Below are positions 59,801 through 64,000 of a stretch of 64,000 bases of DNA, piece by piece. The number at the start of each line of letters is the position of its first letter. Position 1 is the stretch's first letter. The DNA lies in assembly GCA_020053915.1 (NCBI GenBank), contig JAGVMG010000016.1:1-64000 (forward strand), given 5' to 3'. The notes under the pieces were generated by a model, which saw only the letters and a program-made list of their open reading frames with translations, was not told the DNA's origin and searched no databases. Made by a program: the position numbers and the translations under genes. Source of the stretch: Parachlamydiales bacterium. GTDB lineage: Bacteria; Chlamydiota; Chlamydiia; Chlamydiales; Rhabdochlamydiaceae.

Positions 59801-60192
59801 TCGCGAATATTGAGCGTGGATGCGACAAATGAGCCTGTATTGACCATTGCCTTCGGCCCAAAGACAATTCCATTCGGGTTGACGAGAAAGATGTGCCCAT
59901 TGGCACTGAGTTTTCCTAAGATCTGGCTAGGGTCGCCCCCTGTGATCCGATTGAGAACAGAAGATTTTGAGGAGGGCTGGATGAACTGAACATGTTCCTT
60001 ATCCGCGATGTTAAATTTGCGGAAATGGAGGATCGCACGATCCGATGTCGTAATCGATAGGGTCCGCGGATCGAGTTGTTGAACCTCCGCTTGTCCTGCA
60101 GCTACTTCACCCAATTCCGGTAAAGCACATAGAGGAACCGTCCCCAAAACCCAAGGAAGTAAATAAACCCAGTGATTCCCAAGCTTCTTCAA
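38821..60192 (-). CDS. tpsA: Giant two-partner secretion exoprotein (TpsA, FHA-like)
   Basis: A 7,123-residue secreted protein. A signal peptide (residues 1-24, ending LCA) is followed by the TPS/haemagglutination domain (about 25-270) with its hallmark NPNGIVFGPKAMVNTGSF. A long right-handed beta-helix comes next, built of Thr/Ser/Gly/Asn-rich units of about 165-170 residues recurring tens of times (LTLTAGTGDITF..., AGTGTTTFNG..., ...GISLTGTNF). The C-terminus (about 7000 on) differs: Pro-rich, an aromatic patch (FFNLASDYFFFFDF) and a basic tail. The start is a TTG overlapping the tpsB stop (TTGA). The frame is unbroken over 21.4 kb, so it is under selection. Adhesin, toxin or contact-killing roles are all possible; no toxin domain was recognised at the end. 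Confidence 0.92.
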   Translation of the reverse strand: MKKLGNHWVYLLPWVLGTVPLCALPELGEVAAGQAEVQQLDPRTLSITTSDRAILHFRKFNIADKEHVQFIQPSSKSSVLNRITGGDPSQILGKLSANGHIFLVNPNGIVFGPKAMVNTGSFVASTLNIRDEDFLNDKYQFVLESGSEHSSIINHGLISASPEGFVAMFAPFIENRGSILAKAGRVILASAERVTLDFAGDGLIQFTVDGELKNALIENFGKIEAAHGGVDLSMRTARQAIKMVVNTDGITPANALEEVNGIIHLVNTSQIAADRVRVEGADLAEVSGEIDVVRKGSGEVGGHVEILGDNIHLVGATIDASGDAGGGKVRVGGEYQGKGETPTAQNTVMDADSIISADAYREGKGGEVILWADETTLFDGKIYARGGLLGGDGGFVETSGKIDLGVETGHVNTSAPMGHFGEWLLDPASITIASGGTNGAIANGSAPNCATAGTLNIRTATLQAAATNVALCAQNAAGSTITVNNAFTMAAGISISLTAGSGSAGTITLNAGITTRGQPISLTGLVVLGANITLDATNAGASPTGGNISFSNTINGSGARTLTLRGGTSGVVTMTGAVGAGTALTSLTATGATITQTSTARTTGALSYTGTSAINLGGAIRTTGGVVTMTGPVVVSGSPTIDTTNAGGTAAGANINFSGATSTINGATALTLRAGTGGVVSFGSTVGNSTPLTNLSFTSASSIQIGNNITVTGANPLTFPSPVSLTGASTITTNNANLTFSNTINGGQTLALAAGSGTITLSNNAGAATSLTSLTLTTTNATASAITLSGTTYTTTGAQSYTAGAGGLINVTGAVGFNTTNNNITFATGTLTPAAASVVTLTAGSGAISVGPVNGASTTTLHYVNTGTATTTGVVTIGTLDFTAPSSISIANNITSLTGALTFPASVTLTGNSTITTTNQSISFSNNVTQASTQTLTVNGGSGGAVSITGNLGVNAFTVTNSAGTTITGTTTSPTVTLTNTTGNITFNGAATVATAFTTAAQAYGVIFNNGGTITPATTFSNTGGVTLKSGGSASLTFTNGFTRTAGATTILGTIKATASTAGMTLGVVTFSAGSSSLVTNAGVVSAAGAVTLTGDASIDTTNAGGTPAGAGITFSSTINGAGNLTLNAGTGGTITFTGAVGGGTRIGALTITNANNVTANAITAASITESAGQGTTTFNGVLDTNGVAGISLNGNIFNVNANVTTTNNGAFTITHTGLFTVPSGVTFNVSGGYTDNGPGPTSFGGNIVTNGHDIVFSAALVLPNSISLSTGTGVGNISFLSTVNGTVAGAQNLTLAVDGGNITFSGAVGGTTRLGILTISSANNVTAAALNCTTISQVLGTGTSTFNGAIDLNNASGLSLTTVHNVTINSTVNTTSGGPVAVQLDGTLVLGSGAAFTIDGPFTQSGTGAVQSAGSITTTNDTIQFAGAVNLTGTNTYNTGAGIGNILFSSTLDGPGALNLSAGTGTITFTGAVGSATRLGALTATSGSTLTAMSSVRTASINQSGITGLSTYSGDINTNAVAGVQLVGTSFTINGNLISTNAGPFTITNSGALTLTAGASTSLSAAFTQSGGGAVNFGGTLLTTSGGITFTNAITLSSAAVFDTSVGGGLIHVIGTLDGTVAGAQALTLASGSGNITLDSNLGSTRLAAMTITTVGNLSTQNIAANSLTQLAGTGTSTFNGSLTTTTVSGINLTGAAFIFGGAITTTTGSGPLLINNAGLVTFGSAATAVIGGALTQSGAGAVSLADTMTVTGAISFSGAVTIPVSQTANLSTSASQQNITFSSTVNGPGNLTLAAGSGVTGGDISILGAVGGSTRLGTLTISSAHHVSTLGIIAASITQTAGSGTTTLTGTLNTNTVTGISLNVTNLNTNGSIVTTASGPVSFVHSGTMTSVFGGSTSISGAFSQSGGAVSASGTLTTVNQPLTFGSAITLTGDLSLNSGTGGSNLLHLIGAVNGAHTLTLSSGTGGITLGAAIGGSTPLTSVVISSVNALSAQAISAGSLTQTASAVGGTSTFNGAISTTAAGGISLTGDNFHFTATSSVTTTNNGPCAIALTNSGALTIDVTSFSISGPFSQTGAGSVSLAADVITDTDNISFAAPVTLAGNVTLDTGVGVGDVTFSSTVGGTHALVITGGTGSVTFAGTIGATPLSSLTVGGQNITLANLGGASVGVNGSTNLTATAALTFTGTTYNANTQVYAGNTIVAQGGALTTFTTHANPITFTATSTTLSATTNLAINSALGTITLSDLHAAAGSLRTATINAGASGVIQVANVGTTGNGEFSSLSLTGGDLHLEGNITSNTVLFSTTAPHQIFLGGDITTSNTTLNFPVAVIRDNVVSATLTTAGGNIQFQSTLDGDGVLARNLTLAAGAGSITFTGAVGTTPLAALTITSAANVTAAGLSVGSLTQSSGTGTSTFNGVVTTTDVLGISLTGAAFTFNNTVTTTGGGGMTVSNTGLLNLPVAATLTIAGAFNQIGLTAPVHLADSISSMDSVLFQGIVTLTGNTSINTSATNKTITFLNTVDGAFDLSMDAGASSIICAADVGSLTRLDAFSVVNAQNVTLQGLTATSINLTNGTGTITFGNVNTDTGDITVTGNNFVSNGSITTTNGGNVTINNSGTITGTNPQPADIDGFFHQTGTGPYFQTGSITTHTGDILITSAMTIFGNAQFDTTGGGMTTGNDITFMSTVDGTAPFDLTAGTAGSISFSGDVGSITALGAITINSAMNVTTQAVIAASIAQTTGNGTTLFNGALSTSGAAGIVVSNTTITRGAAITTLNGGPLTITNNGGLFTSTAAGAILLQGAFTQNGTGAVQLAGSITTTSDNITFARPITLMGDVVLDTGVGTGNILISQTIQGAFNLTLDSDGGNTTLSGAVGTSMVPLTSVTITHANNVNAQAITAGAISQQTGAGLSTFSGALTATGASGITLTGTNFAINGTFTTQAASTGAFLLTNSGTATFGSGATGNIDTTFTQNGTGAVSLSNSITAGGVIQFQGAVSIPALNTATLNTAVANQNINFTNTITGPGNLTLLSGTMGDVTFFANATSLGTVTVTSVRNWTTQDVSATSILQSAGAGTTLFQGNLNTTASGGIVLTSNAITFSGNATTAALSTGPITLTTPVLTTTAGKALTSDGAFSQLGMGTVSLGGSVITNGASLSFTGAITLNSPVTLSMGAGAPNTAAINLVTVNGNQPFTLTAGGGDISVTGAIGMGTRVGAITVNSARNVTVQDMTAASITQLAGSGTSALVGNFDTNGPAGITMIGTNFTRTGAITTTNGGSLTVTNSGLLTGTMINTTSIDGSYIQNGTGPVNFAGTITTFNGPISFTSAITLLSTSVLDSSNASQNIILSNTVNGFAGTESLTLTAGGGDITVSSAVGGTTTIGPLTITSCDNITTAAVRATSIATSTPMGGIATFGGTLTTSAMSGIVLSGNQMNFNNVTTTGTGPMNITNTGSITFANGTSLNIAGNFQQLGAGAISYGAAMTTTNGTISFAAPITLTANGSLNTSTGGNTITLSGSLDGAHTMTVTAGGGSFTLTGTSGATTPLTAFTLVSANNATFQNNLTVAGPFATTAVGTTTFNGLLETTTGAISITGNIININNNVTTNAGAIAISNTGLLTIASLSPILSSSTFIQSGVGGTVSLGSNITTTGTLQIAGAITLIGDVSLNSGGGALTLSNTVNSDATPRDLTLAAGAGSISLNGAIGGMNPLDLIIFQSANNITSAAMASISAVAITQTAGSGLTRFQSTVTTSGAAGISLTGTQFEFDQAVTTTGNGGFSIVHTGSLTMPFTTHALTGNFSESGGGAVSLGATITTTSDTITFADPITLTHDATLDSTNGGMSAGANVHLINTVDGAFCLTLTAGVGDVNIDAALGAGMAGPLNCLSVTGSNIFQPSSVQTTTTVQETGIVHLGGNITTAGGAITITGNVSPTASITLTTSGGAGNIHITGTVNPLSVGFNLSLLTGAGTVTLDSTIGTPTPLNNLTITAGNISWNALGNAGQGATGTTTLTAATNIAFTGTTYHAATQIYTAGTNFNMNVANTTISTAGSPITFNTGTIQLNAGALSLLSNGGNISMGNLLGTGFNFTADAFTGAYTFTQIGAMGQDLNNVVLTASMFTPTPVLATNVFATSLTVNSPTSTTLTGPQTIPATYTQPVFINGTVTFSCGVNGDVIFNQAVNADVGGGVLAINFGACTGSVTFAGPVGGTAPLTSISIDQAINVTVASTMSVGTFSETAGTGTATFDAGLTTTDSGGISITSPAISLEGAFSTASGGPIALSHTGALTVTSGSSFNTDGMFSESGVGGTVSIGGVVLTQNAGVSFASATTLNGSLDITTANPTGGDISFTNTIDGTVAGAQNLTLAAGTGDITLSGAIGSGTRLGQIAIISAHDVNHSLMTSSVKSLDYIQLAGTGTTTLNGPVDLSGPTGLQFTGNNLSINNTMLTTSTNAPIVVTNQTPGIFTLGTLANLTPAGAFTQNGTGTNVLAGSITAGGAISFLGAATLQGATNLDSSTNDANITFSSTVNDTMLHTNALTLAAGAGNILVGAIGSMTPIGAFQVVSAENLTTSGIAAASITQTAGTGITTITGDLSTSLMAGISLTGVDFTIAGNLITELGSGGTVLISHTDLLALTAGSSTLIDGSFTESGVGGLVNLAGTVSSHTLTFNSPITLTGAAILNSNGGILTLDTVDHAFSLDLTAGAGNIVLNGDIGGSTALGNFTVHSVADVTYPLVNAASLTQVSSTGTTTLSGALTTTGSAGVSITGQTITQNGTILTAAPGPVTFDNALVLTIAANIDSGGPFSQTGAGAVHLSANIQPVNSSLSFAGPITLFAPAMSPILLKTGPVGNNITFGMSSTIDGSQDLTLVADGGVIAFNANVGNSARLGNLIIQSATDVNAQGIVKAASISQHAGSGTTTFNGIVDTNTASGITLVGNNFTFNANVTTTAAGSISINNSQLLTIAATSAISANNAFQQIGTGGSTSTLIAGTVTTTTGAIDFLGALKTSGTLASLDSSAANQPITFHNTVSGNTAIDTGNLTLNPGTGDITFQFNAGISPLFSLGAVSITNAHNLTMQAVRAVSLTQTAGTGTTLFNNDVATSGMSGISLTGSNISFLGNVTTTGGGPLSVTNTALLTISPNKTLTVAGNITQTGMGGLHSMLLAGTLVTTGAGSSISLSSPTILTGPVSFNTSAGNGSITFASTMTVDGFFPITMDSGSTGNIFVHGIVGGSVPIGAITIINNFDTTLTADITADSFTRLAGGGTSFVGTVMTAANLITTGPTGVNVTGTNFFRHGNLTTLNTGPVVITIAPTGTITGVAGNTTTIDGPFTQNGTGTVGLAGTITTNNAPISFAAKLVLGGNAILNSGAIGGNVTLSNTIDTVGGTQSLTVQAGVGNITLSQAVGANPLRMPLNNLTLTGHNITLTNIGAVSQGVTGTVTLTAGNTINFTGTTYNAHIQSYTTQANAQFLMSAGALTTFNSNGGALSFNTAPIQLGTSTNLTLNTTGGALSVGTVHAGSTSLRTLIMNSGAGTLQVGAIGTAGNTEFASTSISGSTVTLNSDIVSNALTLAPTGTLFANGDITTTNNPISFPTAVVLTATNVFTSSGGNITFNDLLDGDVADTRGLTLVAGSGTIDFNQAVGSMQPLSSLEIDSAGDVNANALTVDALLQLSGTGTTTLNGPTNVISVVGVQLGGTNFVLKDTFNTFMNGSLIIGNSGTLTLDATLAANLSGAFTQVGGSVDFAGTITAGQPVSIDGAVNLIGALPSIDTSVAGQSITFNGGITGTGALTLASGNGDVAFNATVGTVLNPIGILTVTNNHNLDFTQISANEIHLQNSTGTVTLDGAVFTNGVGGITVVGNNFITNAGTITTTNGGPFTITNSGFVTGTSLLTVTLDGFFLQNGTGPVLIGGTVQTNNQDITFTSAVTVAVSSILSTGPGAGNIIFISTLDGSNNLSLTAGTGDITFMASVGTNTRLGTLTIVSAADVNAGNIRAGALIQNGATVTGTTTLSGNIDMNASGGINLTGTNFIRGANWTTAGSGNIIVNNNNGGTFTSTAVGTINSAGSFSQGGTGPVSLSRTIITTNAPISFSGAVTLAGTTTLSTGAGAGSITFQNTLSGTQSLILNSGTANIIFQQTVGGTPLGAITVQLANNVLIQQNLTASGITQTAATPLGTTTFSGTTTLGAGGAVLSGSAFTVNGPITTSSAGPITISNSGQLTLSAACVADGAFTQTNGTGLSVIGANITSNTSTISFVGPASFSGTPSLLTTNQPMTFNAALNGPGGATLNPGNANISWLGTAGATTPLGALTFTTANNIDTLSISALSITQSAATVTGTTTMIGNLTTNGVGGIHLTGHIFNLTGSLISTNGGPCVISHSGLLTLNAGASTLLSGPFSESGTGAVSLSGLVHANDQMITFNNSITLTGSTTLNSDGGADITIVSAIDGAQDLVLDAGADGDILIQADIGASTPITTLTINNAHNVTTQAIFSGSISQLAGTGLTTFDALTTTLNAGIVLSGTQFEFTAPVNTGGTGPAHITLSGVGASLAIDMGAPFILGGGFSQLGTGTVSLCDDITASTGSILFTSPVTLCNTNPIVLDVGVALGDLTFLNTLSGAQSLTINGGFGSIHFNGTVSGLTLLQVNSALNLTAAALNVGVINISGVTDLTSFTSSITTTGALGITLSGNLFQFQGPITTTNLGPMNLDVSGSATFSSTQVISLDGPFNKTGNGDMMIGGSLTTNNQNVTIQEDVVLTGNFLIDTGLGAGNVTFLDDADGPFDLTIQAGTGDVVVNHILGDEVPLADFTVTNANNISLNGVGNIVPGVSGALTLNATNDINLGNVFYSGSQFYSAGGNINFISGSQVNMTSFGGPINFANGIVQLSAHSDLNIQTNNGAFSFTDIEGSLFENIIVDTGSGAAHLNKVNGGGTINDFFITAGSIDLAGTIVVVNTDLLSDSTIMNANNAAVINSTNTAFLNALGGDVGSLTSPINVNTTNQIFVGADGHANSLADINGSSFDNTVHAIPSNPPCTIIFNGIVIKDCILPPVPPPSAGGRRKIPPFPFAVPGVDSSFFNLASDYFFFFDFIDDSYFRRNQLVYARGNSKKTASRSRNQSLQRVPKKLPIELP
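39700..58950 (-). repeat. Long array of diverged units coding for beta-helix repeats
   Basis: Within tpsA the same peptide phrases recur in fixed order about every 500 bp: LTLTAG.G.I.F.GAVG, PLGALTI.SA.NV, A.SITQ.AGTGT.TFNG, GI.LTG..F, TTNGGP..I.NSG and the next unit. The units are clearly diverged at the DNA level. Base boundaries given are approximate. Confidence 0.8.
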
Positions 60193-61874
60193 AATGGTTG
60201 TGCCGTCAACTTAATATAAGTAAACGCTCCGTTCGTTAAACTTTTATGATTCAATGCAAAGCCCACATCAACACTCAATGTCAATGTATAAGGACCATAC
60301 ATCCTCAAACCCACACCTGTTCCCCATAGAAAAGTGTTTTGTTCAGACTTTAAAAACACTCCTCCATGGTCTAAAAACGCATTAAACTGTATTATTTCTT
60401 TCCAAGTTTTATTAAAGTTAAAAACCTTTTTATTTGCAATAAAAGGCGGAGGAACACGAAAATCGAAATTAATATAATAACCGCTATCTCCCAATGCCAC
60501 TGCAAGCGGATAGCCGCGCACCGTATCGCTGCCCCCAATATAAATCTGCTCCGGCAAGGTTAGTTTGCTCGGACTTAACTGACCTGATCCATGAAAATAG
60601 AAATAACAATCTTTGGGCAACTTTTGCAGACGATCGTAATCGGCGTTAAAGATAAAAAACCGTCCGCCTCCCCCTCTACGCGAGCTCTCGCTATCGACCG
60701 CCTTCAATCCTCCCAAAAGATTGGGAATCCCCGCTGCAAAGCGCAAATTTAAATAATCTCGGCCCTGAGAAGGATTAAAGTGATCGAGAAGAGCGCCCAC
60801 GGTGAGAACCCGCAGCTTATCGAATGAGGTACGGTGTCCTAAGACATAGTTTTCAATCTGCTTGTAATCAAAATAAGAGAAGCAATCGACACTTAAATGA
60901 CGCGTGCGCGTTAACGCTTGGGTGAATTTTAATGTCCCGATATTGCTCTCACCTCTTAAATGCAGACGCGTGAGCTCTTCGATTTTGAACTTCGAAAAGA
61001 GGTATGAGACCTCCATCGCAAGCCCCTGACTATTGAGAGGGATCTTGTATTTCACATCCGTAAAATAGAGCGCATTCACAGGAAAACCCACCACCTCTGC
61101 AATCGAGAGAGTATCCCCCTCTGCTGCCAAGTTCCCCCAATCGAGTCTGCCCCCTGCACGTACGTTCGTCGTTAAATCCCGTCCATAGTTGTTCCCATTT
61201 AAGTACAAATGCGCCGGGCGCGCATCATCCACACGAACGATCAGATCCGCATATCCAAATTCCTTACCCTTTTCAAAAACAGCCCCCGCTTTTAAATCGC
61301 TGTTTTCATTGAGAAGCATCAACGCGCGCAAAAATTGATCGTAGCGAAGCGTTTTTCCTTGGAGAGGATGAAAGTAACTTGAGATATAGGATTGAGAATA
61401 ATAATGATTGCCGATGATCTGAACATTGCCGAGCTTGCCCTCGATGATCTCAATCAAAAGAGATCCATCGTCGATTGCCTGCGGCGGCGGATAAGCCCGC
61501 GCTAAAAAATACCCTTCAGCCGCGTAGTGGTGATCGATTACAGAGCAAAGCTCATAGATCTCTTGCAGCGACAGATCTTTCCCTAAATACCCCTCGACCC
61601 ACTTGCGGATCTTCTTATCGGAGATCACATGGTTCCCCTGAAACGAGATCTTCTTTACGAAGACCTTCTTTCCAGGAGGCATTTTAAGTTTCTCTTCCGG
61701 AATATCGATCTGAATTGCGGGAATTTCCTTCTCAAGCTCTAGAGGCTTAGCCTCATATTCCTTTTCCAATTCCCGTTCTACTACCCCGGCAGAGGGTACG
61801 GGGGGAGGGATCGCCTCTAAAAGTGCGAAACACGCAAACATCAGGAAACACGTGAAAAGCCACTTTGTTTTCAT
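60189..61874 (-). CDS. tpsB: Two-partner secretion outer-membrane transporter (TpsB, FhaC/ShlB-like)
   Basis: A 561-residue Omp85-type pore. It has a signal peptide (about 1-21), a Pro-rich linker, two POTRA domains (about 70-145, VFVKKISFQGNHVISDKKI; and 145-225, IEGKLGNVQIIGNHYYSQ) and a 16-strand barrel to the C-terminal Phe (KLTAQPF). The conserved loop motif is VRGYPLAVALGDSGYY. It would bind the TPS domain of the downstream exoprotein in the periplasm and thread it out. Its stop overlaps the TTG start of tpsA, coupling translation. It is divergent from the ExoD gene with about 60 AT-rich bases between, where its promoter must lie. Confidence 0.93.
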   Translation of the reverse strand: MKTKWLFTCFLMFACFALLEAIPPPVPSAGVVERELEKEYEAKPLELEKEIPAIQIDIPEEKLKMPPGKKVFVKKISFQGNHVISDKKIRKWVEGYLGKDLSLQEIYELCSVIDHHYAAEGYFLARAYPPPQAIDDGSLLIEIIEGKLGNVQIIGNHYYSQSYISSYFHPLQGKTLRYDQFLRALMLLNENSDLKAGAVFEKGKEFGYADLIVRVDDARPAHLYLNGNNYGRDLTTNVRAGGRLDWGNLAAEGDTLSIAEVVGFPVNALYFTDVKYKIPLNSQGLAMEVSYLFSKFKIEELTRLHLRGESNIGTLKFTQALTRTRHLSVDCFSYFDYKQIENYVLGHRTSFDKLRVLTVGALLDHFNPSQGRDYLNLRFAAGIPNLLGGLKAVDSESSRRGGGGRFFIFNADYDRLQKLPKDCYFYFHGSGQLSPSKLTLPEQIYIGGSDTVRGYPLAVALGDSGYYINFDFRVPPPFIANKKVFNFNKTWKEIIQFNAFLDHGGVFLKSEQNTFLWGTGVGLRMYGPYTLTLSVDVGFALNHKSLTNGAFTYIKLTAQPF

Positions 61875-61944
61875 AAACCCGAATCTAGGTTAATTTAATT
61901 TTGAAAACAATTAAAAAAAATTCAGCGTGTGTTATATGAGAAAC

Positions 61945-62553
61945 ATGACCAACAACAAACAAAAATCGCTCCAGGACTGCCTCATCCCCCTGCAAAAACG
62001 CGCACAGCACGCGTCTGTGACTGTAGGAGAAATGGTATCCATCCTCTCCGATCAAAGCGGATCTATTCTTCTACTTCTCCTCGCGCTTCCCTTCTGTCAA
62101 CCCATCCAAATTCCCGGACTCTCTCTTCCCTTTGGACTTGCGATCGCCTTCATCGGCATGCGTCTAGCATTAAGAAAACCTCTATGGCTGCCTCAAAAAC
62201 TCCGAGAAAAATCGATCCCCGGCCCAAAACTCAATACCATCATTGAGCGCACCTTGCGCATCATGCTCAAACTCAAGCGCTGGATCCACCCCAGACTCAC
62301 GCCCTGGTTTCAATCCTCTATCATCCAAACCCTCAATCACAGTCTCGTCATTGCGCTCGGACTACTGCTTGCGCTGCCTCTACCAATTCCCTTTACGAAC
62401 CTCATTGCCGCCTGGGCAATTTTTTTAATGCAAATCGGCATCTTGGAAGAAGATGGCATTTTCTTAATTGCCAGCTACATTTTATTTCTCTTTACCCTCT
62501 TCTTTTTTGCTGCCACCCTGTTTTCCATTAAACTCATACTAGGTCATCTATGA
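61945..62553 (+). CDS. ExoD-family membrane protein
   Basis: A protein of about 202 residues similar to ExoD of rhizobia, a membrane protein of unsettled function linked to exopolysaccharide and stress. An N-terminal helical part with LIPLQKRAQHASVTVGEMVSILSDQSG precedes four or so hydrophobic segments (LLLLLALPFCQPIQIPGLSLPFGLAIAFI; VIALGLLLALPLPIPFTNLIAAWAIFLM; a C-terminal pair). The PxxxPxPFxN pattern is typical. GTG 61927 and ATG 61936 are other possible starts; none has a strong ribosome site. Its stop overlaps the start of the P-type ATPase (ATGA). Confidence 0.8.
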   Translation: MTNNKQKSLQDCLIPLQKRAQHASVTVGEMVSILSDQSGSILLLLLALPFCQPIQIPGLSLPFGLAIAFIGMRLALRKPLWLPQKLREKSIPGPKLNTIIERTLRIMLKLKRWIHPRLTPWFQSSIIQTLNHSLVIALGLLLALPLPIPFTNLIAAWAIFLMQIGILEEDGIFLIASYILFLFTLFFFAATLFSIKLILGHL

Positions 62554-64000
62554 CAAATTCATGGCATGCCTTAGACAATGCAACTGTCATGAACACCCTG
62601 CACACAACCGAACAAGGCTTAAGCGAAGAAGAAGCAAAAAAAAGACTGCAACAAGAGGGCCCCAACACCATCCACATCAAAAGCCGAGATACGTTGTGGA
62701 TCATCTTTTTGCGCCAATGGCAAAACCCAATCATCTACGTGCTGCTCTTTGCGACAGCCCTATCTCTTTTACTGCAAAAATGGCCGGATAGCATTGTCGT
62801 TTTCAGCGTCATCCTTCTCAATACGTTCATCGGATTTTTCCAAGAATACCGCGCCCATGAAACCATCAAAGCCCTAAGCGCACTCACACCGCATTACGCG
62901 ACAGTCATTCGATCAAGCGAAACAAAAAAAATTGCAGCCTCCCATGTTGTTCCAGGAGACATTCTTCTCTTACAAGAAGGAGATCTCATTGCCGCCGATC
63001 TCAGACTCCTATTTTCAAAACACTTGCACTGCGACGAATCCTCATTAACAGGGGAATCCCTGCCCATTCCAAAACGAATCGACCCATTGCCAGAAGATAC
63101 ACTGCTCGCAGATCAGACAAATAGAGCCTTTAAAAGCACCTATGTCACTTCCGGCACAGGATTTGGGGTTGTCATCGCGACAGGAAGACGCTCAGAAATT
63201 GGAAAAATTTCCGAGTGGATCGAACAAATTCCCTCTCTTGAAACCCCCTTGTCTGCCACCATCAAAAAAATTGCTCAAGCGGCAACCATCGGCATCCTCG
63301 GAATAAGCCTACTTCTGTTTTTAATCGGCTATCTACGCGGAACCTCTCTTTTTAATGCCGCCTTTGCCGCCATTACACTCGCCGTTGCCGCTGTCCCAGA
63401 AGGGTTGCCGGCCGTTATCACCATTGCCTCAGCAATTGGAGTGCGCAGAATGGCGCGCCGCAATGTCATCATCCGTCAACTGCCTGCTGTCGAAGCCTTG
63501 GGAAGCACGAACATCATCTGCACAGATAAAACAGGAACACTCACCCACAATGAAATGACCGTCCAACAGCTCTGGACCCCCTCAGGAACAAGCTTTGTGA
63601 CAGGTGCTGGCTATTCTCTAAAAGGGCAAATCCACCCCTCCCATTCGGACACCACTCCGGAGCTAGAACAACTGCTTACAGCAGCGCTTCTTTGCAGCGA
63701 TGCCACCCTCGAAGAAAGCCATAAAGGAAACGTTCCCATTGGAGATCCCACCGAAGTTTCTATGGTGGTTGCAGGCAGAAAAATCGGCCTGCACGAAAGA
63801 CACTTAAGAAGCACATGGAACAAGCGCGATCAGATCCCTTTCGAATCAAAACGCAGATTAATGGCGACACTCTACACCTCACCGTCCCACGAGCACATTC
63901 TGATCATGAAAGGCGCTCCGGAAGAAATCACACAAGCCTGCCCATCTCTTAATATTGAAGATGAAATCCATTCCATGGCAAAACAAGGAATGCGCGTGCT
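62550..64000 (+). CDS. P-type cation-transporting ATPase (type II), 3' end outside the window
   Basis: About 484 codons are present, open to the last base. The start ATG overlaps the ExoD stop (ATGA). The N-terminal cation-ATPase domain (WHALDNATVMNTLHTTEQGLS) is followed by two membrane helices, the actuator domain with CDESSLTGESLP, helices 3-4 with the ion-site motif VAAVPEGLPAV, then the phosphorylation site CTDKTGTLTHNEM and the start of the nucleotide domain (FESKRRLM, MKGAPEEI). This is the Ca2+/Mn2+ or Na+/K+-like PII branch rather than a heavy-metal pump. The hinge, end and last membrane helices lie beyond 64000. Confidence 0.9.
   Translation, partial: MTNSWHALDNATVMNTLHTTEQGLSEEEAKKRLQQEGPNTIHIKSRDTLWIIFLRQWQNPIIYVLLFATALSLLLQKWPDSIVVFSVILLNTFIGFFQEYRAHETIKALSALTPHYATVIRSSETKKIAASHVVPGDILLLQEGDLIAADLRLLFSKHLHCDESSLTGESLPIPKRIDPLPEDTLLADQTNRAFKSTYVTSGTGFGVVIATGRRSEIGKISEWIEQIPSLETPLSATIKKIAQAATIGILGISLLLFLIGYLRGTSLFNAAFAAITLAVAAVPEGLPAVITIASAIGVRRMARRNVIIRQLPAVEALGSTNIICTDKTGTLTHNEMTVQQLWTPSGTSFVTGAGYSLKGQIHPSHSDTTPELEQLLTAALLCSDATLEESHKGNVPIGDPTEVSMVVAGRKIGLHERHLRSTWNKRDQIPFESKRRLMATLYTSPSHEHILIMKGAPEEITQACPSLNIEDEIHSMAKQGMRV

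Noticed and set aside
1-64000. CRISPR arrays, tRNA or rRNA genes, transposases
   Set aside because: Looked for in all gaps; no spaced identical repeats, cloverleaf sequences or transposase motifs were found.

Overview
The window looks like chromosome from a member of the Chlamydiota outside the classical Chlamydiaceae, i.e. an environmental chlamydia of the Waddlia/Criblamydia/Parachlamydia kind. The evidence is gene order and gene type. clpP-dapF lies close to glyA as in Chlamydia trachomatis CT430-CT432. xerC next to a YbiT-type ABC-F gene matches CT347-CT348. RNase Z, lon, tsaB, rpsU and dnaJ occur in the order of CT346 to CT341. There is also a CdsZ-like coiled-coil zinc-ribbon protein and a short Lys/Arg-rich histone-like protein. 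The genus is inference; no 16S gene is present.

Layout. 1-1067: the tail of a possible upstream gene, two hairpins and an MNT/HEPN toxin-antitoxin pair. 1071-8902 (minus strand): der, a large SWIM/SNF2 helicase, an orphan gene and a Fic-family gene preceded by five operator-like half-sites. 8986-17334: dapF-clpP, two lineage-specific orphans, glyA, a small beta-sandwich gene, a CdsZ-like gene, rnpB and xerC. 17384-27904: ybiT, a transaldolase-like gene, two tiny genes, the overlapping operon lon-hldE(C)-rhomboid-RNase Z, then tsaB, rpsU and dnaJ. 27905-38824 is accessory: a DUF4143 ATPase flanked by a decayed copy of the dnaJ 3' end, a second Fic gene, the histone-like gene, an rRNA methyltransferase, an amino-acid permease, a frameshifted photolyase, a small secreted protein, an MFS transporter, a repeat-containing putative effector and an ankyrin remnant. 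38821-61874 is a two-partner secretion operon whose exoprotein is 7,123 residues long and fills one third of the window. An ExoD-family gene and the start of a P-type cation ATPase close the window.

The most interesting observation is a roughly 160 bp palindromic element present twice. One copy lies between the terminal promoter-like sequence and the start codon of rpsU. The other sits inside der, in frame, directly after the start codons, and adds about 54 residues to the front of this essential GTPase. This resembles the Rickettsia palindromic elements that insert in coding sequence, but the sequence here is one I do not recognise. Other points of interest are the regulatory architecture in front of the first Fic gene, Fic variants with altered key residues, a hairpin covering the ribosome binding site of the repeat effector, the overlap of the xerC 3' end with the closing helix of rnpB, and a six-unit decamer repeat.

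How the genes work together: most of the window is housekeeping (translation, proteolysis, tRNA and ribosome maturation, chromosome dimer resolution). The accessory genes point to host interaction or stress: toxin-antitoxin, Fic enzymes, the giant TPS adhesin-like protein, and repeat and ankyrin proteins. No tRNA, CRISPR array or transposase was seen.
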